DNA of 64,000 nucleotides from an uncultured Clostridia bacterium. Lineage in GTDB: Bacteria; Bacillota; Clostridia; Christensenellales; UBA1242. The stretch lies in contig CALWKF010000003.1 of assembly GCA_944381215.1 (NCBI GenBank), positions 1 through 64,000 on the forward strand, read 5' to 3'. The notes under the pieces are model-generated. The model had not been told where the DNA came from. It did not search any database and saw only the letters and a list, made by a program, of their open reading frames with translations. Below are positions 19,228 through 28,895 of this stretch, in pieces (the first letter of the stretch is position 1; each line of letters starts with the position of its first letter). The position numbers and the translations under genes were made by a program.

Positions 19228-21468
19228 ATGGAAATTTCACAAGTTTTAGCAAATCAATTCAACATTCGCCCGCAGTACGCGGAGAATCTAATTAGCCTCA
19301 TCGACGAGGGGTGTACGATTCCCTTTATCGCGAGATATCGTAAAGAAATGCACGGCAGTCAAGATGACCAAACAATTCGCGAATTTGCCGACCGCCTCAA
19401 ATTTTTGCGCAACCTAAACGAACGCAAGGAAGAGGTGTCGAGATTACTAACCGAGCAAGGGAACATGACCCCCGAACTCCAAAAGCAGATTGACGACGCC
19501 ATAACCCTTACCGAAATTGAGGACATTTACAGGCCATTTAGACCCAAGCGCAAGACCCGTGCCAGTGTCGCAATCGCTGCGGGACTACAACCACTTGCCG
19601 ACGCAATTTTAAAACAGGATAATGACGACCTTATAACTCTCGCCACCCCGTACGTGAATGCCGAAAAAGGCATAAATAATGTCCAGGAGGCACTCGCGGG
19701 CGCAAGCGACATAATTGCCGAGATTGTGGCCGATGACCCCGAGTGTAGAAAGGCTTTGAGACCCCTATATTGGACCCGCGCGAGCATCAATGCCGAGTGG
19801 CGTGAGGATAAAGACGAGCGCAAGGTGTACGAAAACTACAAGGACTTTCACCAGATTATCAAGCACCTGCCCGCATATCGCGTGTTAGCCCTAAATCGTG
19901 GGGAAAAGGAGGACGCCTTGAAGGTTTATTTCTCCTTTGACCGCGCAAGTTTGGAGAAAATTTTTGCCACAATTTTTAAGCACTTCGTAAAGGGCGACAG
20001 CAAGGCCTACATGCCCGAATTTGACGAGCACAGCAAACTAAAACTACCAAAATCGGTTGACTTTACCACGATGAAGGCGAGCGAAGTTGTAGCTTATGCC
20101 TGTATTGACGGGTACACGAGGTTACTTGACCCCAGCCTCGAGCGCGAGTTTAGGGCGGAACTTACGGACAATGCAAACGAGCAGTCGATAAAGATGTTCG
20201 AACTAAACTTAAAACCGCTCCTTATGCAACCGCCCTTAAAAGGCAAGACCATTATGGCTGTCGACCCCGCGTACCGCACGGGCTGTAAAATCGCTGTTAT
20301 CGACCCGAGTGGAAAGGTGCTCGACACGGGCGTCGTTTACCCGACACCTCCACAAAACAAGGTGGACGAGGCAATTCAAACTTTGTCTGCAATGATTATC
20401 AAAAATGATGTAGACACAATCGCCATTGGTAATGGTACGGCGAGCAAGGAGTCGGAGATTTTTGTGGTAAAACTCATTAAATCAATGGCACCACGCAAAC
20501 TCCAATACGCCATGGTGAACGAGTCGGGCGCGAGTGTGTATAGTGCTAGTAAACTCGGCGCAAAGGAGTTCCCGCAGTACGATGTCAGCATCCGCAGTGC
20601 CGTGTCCATTGCGAGGAGATTACAGGATCCACTTGCCGAACTCATTAAAATCGACCCAAAATCGTTGGGCGTCGGCCAGTACCAGCACGACATGCCTCAA
20701 AAACGCCTTAGCGAAGTACTCGACGGTGTGGTCGAAAACTCGGTAAATACGGTAGGTGTCGACTTAAACACCGCCTCAGTTGCCTTGCTTACACACGTCA
20801 GCGGACTAAACGCGGGAATCGCTGCCGAGATTGAAAAGTACCGCGACCAGCATCACGGCTTCTATGACCGCAGGGAACTATTAGAGGTCAACAAACTCGG
20901 CGCAAAGGCGTACGAGCAGTGCGCGGGTTTCTTGCGCATTCCAAACGGTAAAAATATTCTCGACAACACGGCAGTACACCCCGAGAGTTACCCCGCAGTT
21001 GAGAAATTGCTAGCCCACTTTAACCTCACCAGTGAGGATATTAAAAATGGAAGTCTTACGACTCTACCTCAGCGAATTGAGCAGGAAGGGGTAAGTAAAG
21101 TTGCCGAAATCTGTGGAGTAGGCGAGCCGACACTCTTAGATATTGTAGCCGAACTCCAAAAGCCAGGGCGCGACATTCGCGACACCTTGCCACAACCCGT
21201 GCTTCGTAGCGAACTTTTGGGGCTTGCTGATTTAACTGTCGGCATGGACCTCGACGGAGTTGTCCGTAACGTAATAGACTTCGGCGCGTTTGTCGATGTC
21301 GGCGTGCACACTGACGGCATGGTCCACATCAGCGAAATTAGCGACGACTACATCAAGCACCCCAGCGAAGTACTCACTGTCGGGGACCGTGTCCGCGTCC
21401 GTGTTATCGGTGTAGATTTGCAAAAGAACCGTCTCTCATTAAGTATCAAAAAGGCTGACAAGGACTAG
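19228..21468 (+). CDS. tex: Tex-family RNA-binding transcription accessory protein
   Basis: A 746-residue Tex/YhgF protein of usual length. It has an N-terminal helical domain, a YqgF/RNase H-like domain (IMAVDPAYRTGCKIAVID near 340), helix-hairpin-helix repeats (near 510-560, VSGLNAGIAAEI) and a C-terminal S1 domain (about 655-740, VVRNVIDFGAFVDVGVHTDG). Tex binds nucleic acid and associates with transcription and translation. It is transcribed alone after an 85-bp gap. Confidence 0.96.
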   Translation: MEISQVLANQFNIRPQYAENLISLIDEGCTIPFIARYRKEMHGSQDDQTIREFADRLKFLRNLNERKEEVSRLLTEQGNMTPELQKQIDDAITLTEIEDIYRPFRPKRKTRASVAIAAGLQPLADAILKQDNDDLITLATPYVNAEKGINNVQEALAGASDIIAEIVADDPECRKALRPLYWTRASINAEWREDKDERKVYENYKDFHQIIKHLPAYRVLALNRGEKEDALKVYFSFDRASLEKIFATIFKHFVKGDSKAYMPEFDEHSKLKLPKSVDFTTMKASEVVAYACIDGYTRLLDPSLEREFRAELTDNANEQSIKMFELNLKPLLMQPPLKGKTIMAVDPAYRTGCKIAVIDPSGKVLDTGVVYPTPPQNKVDEAIQTLSAMIIKNDVDTIAIGNGTASKESEIFVVKLIKSMAPRKLQYAMVNESGASVYSASKLGAKEFPQYDVSIRSAVSIARRLQDPLAELIKIDPKSLGVGQYQHDMPQKRLSEVLDGVVENSVNTVGVDLNTASVALLTHVSGLNAGIAAEIEKYRDQHHGFYDRRELLEVNKLGAKAYEQCAGFLRIPNGKNILDNTAVHPESYPAVEKLLAHFNLTSEDIKNGSLTTLPQRIEQEGVSKVAEICGVGEPTLLDIVAELQKPGRDIRDTLPQPVLRSELLGLADLTVGMDLDGVVRNVIDFGAFVDVGVHTDGMVHISEISDDYIKHPSEVLTVGDRVRVRVIGVDLQKNRLSLSIKKADKD

Positions 21469-21516
21469 CGCGCCGACTGTGCGATTGCAGAGGTTGAGCA
21501 GTCGAAAATATAGAAT

Positions 21517-21554
21517 AAAAGGACTTTACATTTCTAAAGCCCTTTTATTTTTTG
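21517..21554 (+). terminator. Intrinsic terminator after tex
   Basis: AAAAGGACTTTA (21517-21528) pairs with TAAAGCCCTTTT (21535-21546) with one mismatch, then a T tract. Confidence 0.75.
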
Positions 21555-21570
21555 TGTTAAATAATTTTTA

Positions 21571-21774
21571 CTAATCTTCCAAACCTATTAAATAATCTGC
21601 GGAGCAGTTGAAAAATTTACAGAGAATTATAATACTATCGATATTAGGTAGTCGCAAATTCTTTTCCCAACGATTGATGCACGCAGTACTAATTCCTGTT
21701 TGCTTCGCCAGTTCGTATTGTGTAATATTCCTCTCTTCTCGTAAATCTTTCAATCTTTCCGCAAATTTGTTCAT
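21571..21774 (-). CDS. Small XRE-family DNA-binding protein
   Basis: A 67-residue single-domain Cro/C1-type helix-turn-helix protein (LREERNITQYELAKQTGIS, CINRWEKNLRLP) with the frequent C-terminal signature CSADYLIGLED. It stands alone between tex and a nucleotidyltransferase, and no target is evident. Confidence 0.88.
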   Translation of the reverse strand: MNKFAERLKDLREERNITQYELAKQTGISTACINRWEKNLRLPNIDSIIILCKFFNCSADYLIGLED

Positions 21775-21986
21775 AATAAAACTCCGATTAGTATGATTAT
21801 GCTACGCTATTAAAACACCCAATTTTACCAAATGGTAATCAAGTAAGTATATTTTAATTTTAGTTGTTATTGTATTAAAAATAAGTAGTTTAGTGCACGA
21901 TTTTTGCGGGTAAGTGTATGTTTTTAATATGGATAGGTGTGTTTTTGTAATAATTGTAAATATAAGTTGTATTTAAATTTTATATT

Positions 21987-22682
21987 TTAGTTGCCTTTTG
22001 AGTTTATATATTCGATAAAGGAGAAGTAGTCTTTGGGGATGCCGATGTCTACAAAATAGCCGTCGTAGATAAAGACGCCATGCGGGCGCGCGCGAACATA
22101 GGGAACAAGATAATCTGCCTCAAAGGTGAAGTTTTTGGGCAAGTCTAAATTATCAAAAATGCCCTTATTTACAATATAACAGCCGATGTTGATGTAGCCA
22201 AAATCTACGGGCTCTTTATCGCGAAAATCGAGCATTTTTGTGCCCTCAACCACCGCGTAACTAAAGCGGTCGAAATTGCGCAACGGCTTTACGGCCATAG
22301 TCATGACGAAGTTTGAGGCCTTGTGTTGCGCGTACATTTTATCAAGGTCAATCTCAAAGTAAACATCGCCGTTCATCACCATTGCCTCGGGAGCGTCGAT
22401 GTAATTTAACGCCTTTTTTATCGCCCCGCCCGTGCCAAGGTCGAGATTGTTTTTGGAATACTCGATTTTTATACCCTTAAAGGTACTGCCAAAATATTCC
22501 TCAATCAACTCCTCCTTGTACCCAGTGGCTAGTACGACTTTGTCAACATCATAGTTACTGAGTTGCTCGAGTTTTAACTCCAAAAAAGGTCGACTACCTA
22601 TCGGTGCCATAGGTTTCGGCACATCGCTAACGACCGTTTTTAATCTGGTCCCCAAGCCCCCGCAAAGTATAATAACCTGCAT
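21987..22682 (-). CDS. Sugar-phosphate nucleotidyltransferase (HddC-like)
   Basis: A 231-residue NTP_transferase protein similar to heptose-1-phosphate guanylyltransferases. It shows the nucleotide loop LCGGLGTRL (about 6-14), the lysine motif KPMAPIGSRPFLE, GTGGAIKKAL and the metal-binding NGDVYFEID. It would activate a sugar phosphate for surface polysaccharide or glycolipid synthesis. It is divergent from the glycan-related genes at 22837-26624, which supports that role. The exact sugar is unknown. Confidence 0.87.
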   Translation of the reverse strand: MQVIILCGGLGTRLKTVVSDVPKPMAPIGSRPFLELKLEQLSNYDVDKVVLATGYKEELIEEYFGSTFKGIKIEYSKNNLDLGTGGAIKKALNYIDAPEAMVMNGDVYFEIDLDKMYAQHKASNFVMTMAVKPLRNFDRFSYAVVEGTKMLDFRDKEPVDFGYINIGCYIVNKGIFDNLDLPKNFTFEADYLVPYVRARPHGVFIYDGYFVDIGIPKDYFSFIEYINSKGN

Positions 22683-22772
22683 TTTTTACCCCCGTTACCG
22701 AATTTATTTTACAATTTAGTATATAAAAATTGCATTTTATTGTCAAATTAATGTGCGAAAAATACAAAATAC

Positions 22773-22801
22773 TTGCATATAATGAGGTGTTGTGCTATAA
22801 T
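22773..22801 (+). promoter_or_regulatory. Sigma-A promoter of the glycolipid/glycan gene cluster
   Basis: TTGCAT (22773-22778), 17 bp, TATAAT (22796-22801), about 25 bp before the ribosome-binding site AAGGTGG. Confidence 0.7.
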
Positions 22802-22836
22802 ATAAGCGTCTTAGTAAATATTTAAGGTGGAAAGCG

Positions 22837-24552
22837 TTGAAAACTAAAACTACAAATAAATCTAAAAAAGTGAGCAATTCCAAAAAAGCAAAAAAATACG
22901 GATATAATATAAATGGTTGCGCCAGTGGGAAGCAGTTGGTAGTACTTATGTCCCGCTCGACCTTGGGCATTTCCCCGCTAGACTATACCCAACCGATGTG
23001 CTTGCTGTCGATCAAGCAGAAGCCTGCACTTTTTAATATAATTACAAAACTTGTAAAAAACGGCCTCGAGGACATCGTTTTTGTCGTAAACCCCGTAAAC
23101 AAGCCCGTTATTGAAATCTTTATGCGGAAAAATTACCCGAGGTTACATATTAAGTATGTCGTTCAAAAAGAATTTAAAAACACCGTCATGTCGTTAAGAC
23201 TTTGTGAAAAATACATTTCAAAGCCCTTTATTTTGCTAAATGGTAATGTCGTGTGCGATGTAAATATGGACTTTTCGACCTCGTGGGCGGCGGTTACGAA
23301 TCAAGACGGCGACTACTTTGAAAAACTCTACGTTAGGTCTAACAAGGCAGGCTACATCACCTACATCAGCAAGGAAAAAGATTATAGTTACAACGACTAC
23401 GAGTATGCGGTCGGCATGTATTACATAGACAAGGTAGCAGTGTTTAAAAATTGCCTGCTGAAAAGCGCTTTTGTAACAATAAATAACCTCGATTTCGGCG
23501 TGATACTAAAATTTTATTTATCTAAACTTTCGGTATCAATGAAAAAGTACGAAATTGAGTATTACTACAACACCAATACCGTGAGTGGCCTGGTCGACTC
23601 CATGCGTAACAACATGAGTGGGCGATCGTTTAACAACTTTAACATAAATGAGTACGGCGTGATTACCAAGACTAGTACCGAGAAAAAGTTACTGTCTGAA
23701 ATTAACTGGTATACCGAAATCGGCAAGACTCCGCTAGCTCTTCTTTGCCCGCACTTTTTGGGGCGAAAGGGCGGACCTGATACCTACTCATACCAGCTCG
23801 AGTACATGGACTACACATCCCTTGCCGAATATTTTGTGTATTATCCAATTTCCGACATCCAGTGGAAGTATATTTTTGAGACCTTGCTAATTTTTGCTAA
23901 CTCGCTGTGGAATTACGAGAAGGCCCCCGACACCTTCGATATAGAGAAGAACACAACCAAGATGTATGTGGACAAGACCAACGAGCGCGTGGCGAAGTGG
24001 GAGAGACAGGACCTACTAGACCTTGACATGGTGATTGTGAATAACAAACCCTTGCACGGTTTTAGATACTGCTGGAAGGCCTTGCAATCACGCATTCAAA
24101 ATATTATTTCTAGCAGTCGCGAGTTTGCAGGCGTCATCCACGGCGATTTGTGCTTTGGTAACATTCTGTACGCGCCTAAGAGTTCGATTTTTAAGTTTAT
24201 TGACCCGCGCGGGAACTTTGGCGAGGACAGTATCTACGGCGACATCCGCTACGATATAGCAAAACTAAGGCACAGTTACCACGGCCTGTTTGACTACATC
24301 ACCTCGGATTTGTTTAGTATCAAGCAGTTGGCAGTTAACAAGTTCGACTACAAATTTTTGACCACTCACATTCCAAATTACAATATTTTTGACGATGTTT
24401 TGCTAGATAAAAAAGTGGACATCGATGATATCGAGTTGTTAGAGGGAATTCTCTTTATTTCAATGATTCCGTTGCACAGCGACTCGAAAGAGCGTCAAAT
24501 GATGTACTTCTTTATGGCCTTGCAGTGCTTTAATAATCAGCTCGATAATTAG
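22837..24552 (+). CDS. Nucleotidyltransferase-phosphotransferase fusion protein
   Basis: 571 residues from a TTG start (AAGGTGG upstream). The first 25 residues are Lys-rich. Residues about 30-260 resemble a LicC/NTP_transferase fold (PMCLLSIKQKPALFNIITKL, ILLNGNVVCDV), though the Gly-rich nucleotide loop is degenerate (MSRSTLGISP). Residues about 290-570 resemble a choline/aminoglycoside kinase, with VIHGDLCFGNIL near 432-443 and IDPRGNFGEDSIYGD in place of the usual metal motif. The pairing suggests activation of a small alcohol or sugar for surface decoration; the substrate is inferred. It is followed 9 bp later by a glycosyltransferase. Confidence 0.75.
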   Translation: MKTKTTNKSKKVSNSKKAKKYGYNINGCASGKQLVVLMSRSTLGISPLDYTQPMCLLSIKQKPALFNIITKLVKNGLEDIVFVVNPVNKPVIEIFMRKNYPRLHIKYVVQKEFKNTVMSLRLCEKYISKPFILLNGNVVCDVNMDFSTSWAAVTNQDGDYFEKLYVRSNKAGYITYISKEKDYSYNDYEYAVGMYYIDKVAVFKNCLLKSAFVTINNLDFGVILKFYLSKLSVSMKKYEIEYYYNTNTVSGLVDSMRNNMSGRSFNNFNINEYGVITKTSTEKKLLSEINWYTEIGKTPLALLCPHFLGRKGGPDTYSYQLEYMDYTSLAEYFVYYPISDIQWKYIFETLLIFANSLWNYEKAPDTFDIEKNTTKMYVDKTNERVAKWERQDLLDLDMVIVNNKPLHGFRYCWKALQSRIQNIISSSREFAGVIHGDLCFGNILYAPKSSIFKFIDPRGNFGEDSIYGDIRYDIAKLRHSYHGLFDYITSDLFSIKQLAVNKFDYKFLTTHIPNYNIFDDVLLDKKVDIDDIELLEGILFISMIPLHSDSKERQMMYFFMALQCFNNQLDN

Positions 24553-24561
24553 GAGTTAAGT

Positions 24562-25962
24562 ATGAAATGTTTGATTTTAACCGTTACTATCGGTAACGGG
24601 CATAACGCGGTAGCAAACGCCATGGCGGAGGAGTTATCTAGCCGTGGCCACGAGGTAAAAGTTATCGACCTCTATAAAAACCACAAGTTTATAAGTTACG
24701 TGATTAGCGACTTGGGCTTTGCAATGGGATTTAGGTTCCCAAATCTTGCAAACAATATTTTTATGCAGGCAAAAAAACAGGGCAAGACCCCCTTTACCCG
24801 CTTTAATAAGTCCATAAAAAAGGAATTGCTAGCCCAAATCAACGAGTTTGAGCCCGATATAATTGTGTCTTCGCACGTGGCGGGCAGGCTCTTTGTTAGA
24901 GAGTACTGCCACCTCTTTAAAAAGCCCGTAAAGAGCGTGTTTTTTGTTACTGATTTCGACGTGCCTCCGAGCCTAAATAAGACATTCAAGGACGACTACG
25001 TTATCATTCCTTCGCCCGTTTTCCGCGAAGAATTGCTATCAAATGGCTTTAAAGATGACCACATCAAAACGTGCGGAATCCCGCTAAATAAGTCCTTTTA
25101 CGAGCCGATTTTACGCAAGGATGCGAGAAAGCGTCTCGAATTTTCGTTGGACTCAAAAAAACTCACTATACTAATGCTCGGCGGTATGAAAGGGGTGGGG
25201 AACTTATTTAACACCTTAAAGCGGATATCTTCCGAGCCAAATTTCCAAATTATATTTTTAAGCAGTAAAAATACAAAATTAAAGGCAAAAGTCGAGAAGT
25301 TTATAAAGAAGCGCAAGCCCGCCGCGACTATCATCAGCGAGGGCTTTGTCAAGTCGATTTCGGACGTAATGGCATGTAGCGACTTAATGATTGGTAAAGC
25401 TGGGTGCCTAACTTGTACCGAGGCAATTGAGCGCGGAGTGCCGATGTTTTTGTACAGCAACGTGTGCTACCCCGAACGCCAGAACACCGAATTTTTAGTA
25501 TCCAAAAAGTGCGCCATTGCCCTTCACCCGCGCGACAACTATATCGAGGTCATTAAGAATGCAAACCTCACCGAAATGGAGAAAAATCTAACAAAACTCA
25601 AAATGGCAAACCCAGCCGTTACCGCTGCCGACTTTATCGAAAGTATCGGTGGGGTGGCAAAGAAAGAGCCGAGTACCGACGCGCCAATTACATCGACAGA
25701 TATTAGTGATTCCAACGACCCAAGCGCGCCCGCCACATCGCCTAAAAGCGAGCCCAACGAACAAAGTGCGCCCGAGTCAAAAGCAAACAGTCTTGAACCA
25801 AGCGCGCCCGAAAAAAGCAATCTCAGTGAACCAAGCGCGACCGAGCAGACAAACAACCTTAACGAACAAAGTAAGCCTGCGACCGATGAAAATAATAATC
25901 AGCCCGAGACCGCAAAACAAGAGGCTGTTAACACTTCAATCAGTCAAAGCGAGGTAGCATGA
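24562..25962 (+). CDS. MGDG-synthase/UgtP-like glycosyltransferase with disordered tail
   Basis: A 466-residue GT28-type enzyme. The N-terminal MGDG_synth half has TVTIGNGHNAVANAMAEEL (8-26), and the C-terminal donor half (about 190-355) has LMLGGMKGVGN and GKAGCLTCTEAIERGVP. It probably transfers sugar to diacylglycerol or another membrane lipid. Residues about 366-466 are a low-complexity Pro/Ser/Glu/Asn tail built on a repeated PSAPE-like unit, which is unusual for the family. Its end overlaps the HAD gene (ATGA). Confidence 0.85.
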   Translation: MKCLILTVTIGNGHNAVANAMAEELSSRGHEVKVIDLYKNHKFISYVISDLGFAMGFRFPNLANNIFMQAKKQGKTPFTRFNKSIKKELLAQINEFEPDIIVSSHVAGRLFVREYCHLFKKPVKSVFFVTDFDVPPSLNKTFKDDYVIIPSPVFREELLSNGFKDDHIKTCGIPLNKSFYEPILRKDARKRLEFSLDSKKLTILMLGGMKGVGNLFNTLKRISSEPNFQIIFLSSKNTKLKAKVEKFIKKRKPAATIISEGFVKSISDVMACSDLMIGKAGCLTCTEAIERGVPMFLYSNVCYPERQNTEFLVSKKCAIALHPRDNYIEVIKNANLTEMEKNLTKLKMANPAVTAADFIESIGGVAKKEPSTDAPITSTDISDSNDPSAPATSPKSEPNEQSAPESKANSLEPSAPEKSNLSEPSATEQTNNLNEQSKPATDENNNQPETAKQEAVNTSISQSEVA

Positions 25963-26624
25963 TTACTGAATACAAAAACTGTGAGTTAAGCGACATCAAG
26001 GTCATTATTTTCGACTTCGACGAAACCCTATATTACGCGCCCGACATACTAAAATACTCGCTCGAATATAAAAAACAAGCACTTATGGACATGGGCGGAT
26101 ACACGGGGACGGAGGCCAGCGCGCTCCTAAATAAGTATGGCTACACTTTAACAAACAAGCACGCCGAGGCCTTTGGCAACAATATGAAAAATTTTGGCAT
26201 TGCAAACGAAACCTGGGATAAGTACAAAATAACCAACATTTTCTTGCCCCCAAAGGAAGTCGTGTCAACTCTAGATAACGGCCTTTTAGTCAAATTAGCA
26301 GAGAAATTCAGCCTCTACATCGCTTCGCGCGATATGTACGAAAACATAGTGAAAAAGAGCGCGGAATACGATATTGACTTAAACAACTTTACCGCGATTA
26401 AGTGCCCGCGCGCCGAGGATAATTACTTTACCCCCGACTCTAAAATATTCTATTACGAGCAAATTATCGCCGAAAATAAAATTGCCCCACAAGAGGCAAT
26501 AGTCTTTGGCGACAGGTTTAAAGTCGACATAGAACCAATGCTAAATCTCGGTGGTAGCGGTATCCTCATTCAAAACATTTCCGACCTAGATTCCGCTCTC
26601 AATAATCTACTAAACTTAAAATAG
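25959..26624 (+). CDS. HAD-superfamily hydrolase
   Basis: A 221-residue haloacid-dehalogenase-like phosphatase. Motif I is IIFDFDETLYY (nucleophile Asp near 18), motif II is the Ser in YIASRDM, and motif IV is FGDRFKVDIEP. It is coupled to the glycosyltransferase by a 4-base overlap, so it may dephosphorylate an intermediate of the same pathway. The substrate cannot be read from the sequence. Confidence 0.87.
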   Translation: MITEYKNCELSDIKVIIFDFDETLYYAPDILKYSLEYKKQALMDMGGYTGTEASALLNKYGYTLTNKHAEAFGNNMKNFGIANETWDKYKITNIFLPPKEVVSTLDNGLLVKLAEKFSLYIASRDMYENIVKKSAEYDIDLNNFTAIKCPRAEDNYFTPDSKIFYYEQIIAENKIAPQEAIVFGDRFKVDIEPMLNLGGSGILIQNISDLDSALNNLLNLK

Positions 26625-26625
26625 T

Positions 26626-26652
26626 CTGTGGAAATTCCACAGCTTTTTTTAT
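26626..26652 (+). terminator. Intrinsic terminator of the glycan cluster
   Basis: CTGTGGAA (26626-26633) pairs with TTCCACAG (26635-26642), followed by seven T residues. Confidence 0.85.
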
Positions 26653-26692
26653 TGCAAAAATAAAAAGGGGACAATTTTAGTCCCACAATTAA

Positions 26693-26908
26693 TTATTCAT
26701 CATCGCTCCTACCACATAGGTAGTCAATGCTCACGCCGAAATAGTCTGCAAGACGCCAACAGTCCATTATATTTGGTCGGTTAAGCCCTTTCTCCCATCT
26801 GCAAATGTTGGCCTGTTGGATTCCCGTAACAATGGAAAGTTGTCGTTGCGTAATGCCGACTATGTGGCGCAATTCCTTTATGCGATTGTATTTAAAATTT
26901 CTAGTCAT
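26693..26908 (-). CDS. Small XRE-family DNA-binding protein
   Basis: 71 residues with a Cro/C1-type helix-turn-helix (LRHIVGITQRQLSIVTGIQ, NICRWEKGLNRP) and the tail SIDYLCGRSDDE. It resembles the 67-residue protein at 21571 in size and layout but is clearly different in sequence. It stands alone. Confidence 0.87.
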   Translation of the reverse strand: MTRNFKYNRIKELRHIVGITQRQLSIVTGIQQANICRWEKGLNRPNIMDCWRLADYFGVSIDYLCGRSDDE

Positions 26909-27148
26909 ATATAAAATATAATATATTTTTACAAAAAAAGCAACAAAAATGCACGATTGTAATACAAAAACACCTTTTCTCTTTATTTTTATCGTATTTT
27001 TTGGTATTTTTTTGATTTTTATAGAATTTAATATTTTGTTGCTTTTGTGCTAAATAACTATTAGTATAATAAATAATAAAAATCAATATTATTAATATAA
27101 AAAGCATATATAAAAAAATAATATTAAAAACGTGAAAGAATTAAAAAT

Positions 27149-27170
27149 AAAAAGTGCTAAACAGCACTTT
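27149..27170 (-). terminator. Intrinsic terminator
   Basis: AAAGTGCT (27151-27158) pairs with AGCACTTT (27163-27170). Read on the minus strand it is followed by a T-rich tract just after the stop of the 476-residue gene. Confidence 0.7.
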
Positions 27171-27171
27171 A

Positions 27172-28602
27172 TTACATAAAATTATATAGTTCTTGGTCAT
27201 AGTTGCTAGTTTCAGACTTGTAATATTCCGTAGGCATGCCGTTATCATCCAGTGCTATACAGTCTATTCTTGCCAAGCGAAGTTTGTAAAGTAAGGAGGC
27301 TTTGTCGGCCTTTACGCGCGCGAAGTTTGAAGAGCTAGTTTGTTCGCTAGTTTTTGGCGCAATGTAGCACTGGGTTATGTTGCCAGATTGAATAGTAGCC
27401 AGACGATATCCGCGTTTCATGTTCGAATTTAAGATACTCAAGGCCTCGACATACGATTTGCTTTCCTGCTCCATTTCGCAAATGGGGAGGTAGCCAATGG
27501 GTATCGCATTTCCGTAGTTGTTTATTACATAAGTGGGCGAGACGTAAAAGCGTTTGTCATTGTTCTTTAAAAATTTTTCAAGCGAGGGCGAGTGTTGAAT
27601 TATGTAGTTGGCTACCTGCTTATTATCGGTGTACAGCACGCTGTAGTTCTTGCCATCGTGCTTGATTACGCTGTATGTAAAGTTAGGTTTTGCGTCCATG
27701 TCGGCACGTTTTAAGAGCTTTGTTATCGAGGCGTTATATATGTTGCTTTTAGGCACGGTTTCTAGTTCCGAAATAATTACAGGGTAAAACTTAGAGTCCA
27801 CTGGGTTTTCGCTTAAAATTTTCTTTAATTCGGGTAAAGTTTGAGGTTTTGATTCGTCATCGTAGTTTTTGATTAGTCGAGCCACTTCGTTTGTTATAAA
27901 GCTTTCGGGAGCGCGATTTTTGTTGTTCACTTCGTCGTAGTACTCCCACTTGCCCGAGGTCTCGTCTCCTAGAATACAACGCACGTTGTTAATCACCTGA
28001 TTGCGAATGCTGATAATACTCACAGCCTGTAAAAAGTCCTTTATATCGCGGTATTCAAGGTAGTATTTTAGGCCATCACCCTCTTCTTTCGCGATTAGGT
28101 TAAACATGCCCGTTTTATCCAAAATGCTGTTTATGCTCTCATTGATTTCGCTAATTTTCGAGGCGGTCGGGCGGTGCACTTTAAAAATCGGTACGATTCC
28201 CATAGGTAAGGGCTCGCCATCCACGTCGAACCACACCATGTTGACATAGTTGCATATCTCGTTAAAAACTCGCTTGTCTATATGGTCGTTATTATTAGTG
28301 CTGTGCCTAACCAGTAAATTTACCATAGTTTTCATGATCACGGGGTTCATGCGCGCCATGCAGTAGTACAACTTGTAGTCGTTTGCGTTGAATATGAGGT
28401 AGCGGTCCTTATCATGCTGAATAGTTGTAAAACTTTTTTCTTCCATTGCGTTTTTTTCGGCGTCAAGGGTCTTGTTCCTATTAATTAAATAGTTGACGCC
28501 AAAGTTGATTGCCCCACGAAAAAATTGCTCCTGCTTTTCTGTCGGGTTAATCAGCGCGATTGTAGGGAAGGTATTCCCTGTGCGAAAATCATCTAAACTC
28601 AT
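27172..28602 (-). CDS. Hypothetical protein, 476 aa
   Basis: Not recognised. It is a soluble protein with mixed helix and strand and no signal peptide, membrane segment or known motif. Two similar segments, IVPIFKVHRPTASKISEINE and LPICEMEQESKSYVEALSIL, each following a Pro-Met-Gly or Pro-Ile-Gly-Tyr turn, hint at an internal duplication of about 220 residues. The start is supported by a GGAAATG context. Single-gene unit. Confidence 0.72.
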   Translation of the reverse strand: MSLDDFRTGNTFPTIALINPTEKQEQFFRGAINFGVNYLINRNKTLDAEKNAMEEKSFTTIQHDKDRYLIFNANDYKLYYCMARMNPVIMKTMVNLLVRHSTNNNDHIDKRVFNEICNYVNMVWFDVDGEPLPMGIVPIFKVHRPTASKISEINESINSILDKTGMFNLIAKEEGDGLKYYLEYRDIKDFLQAVSIISIRNQVINNVRCILGDETSGKWEYYDEVNNKNRAPESFITNEVARLIKNYDDESKPQTLPELKKILSENPVDSKFYPVIISELETVPKSNIYNASITKLLKRADMDAKPNFTYSVIKHDGKNYSVLYTDNKQVANYIIQHSPSLEKFLKNNDKRFYVSPTYVINNYGNAIPIGYLPICEMEQESKSYVEALSILNSNMKRGYRLATIQSGNITQCYIAPKTSEQTSSSNFARVKADKASLLYKLRLARIDCIALDDNGMPTEYYKSETSNYDQELYNFM

Positions 28603-28895
28603 TTTTCATTTCCTCTTTTTGTTTTTTTAATGGGAAAGTATATCGGTGCTTGCGTAAGCATTCGAAAATAGCAGTAAATTTTATATAAATTTGTATTTCC
28701 CCGTCTATATAAAATTATTATATCACTTTTACGCCTTTTAGTCAATATGCAATTTTTAGTAGTTTTGCACATTTCCACAAATTTTTAGTTGCTTTCTCAA
28801 TATTTAGGGTGTCATTATTTTATAATTGCCTATCTTTCACTGGGACAGTAAATTCAACATCGACTTACTTTACTCTCTACATCCACTTTTTATAT
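28603..28895. other. Intergenic region
   Basis: About 290 bp between two minus-strand genes. It contains the promoter area of the 476-residue gene and a small TGCTT/AAGCA hairpin near 28648. I see no ORF or RNA gene. Confidence 0.4.
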
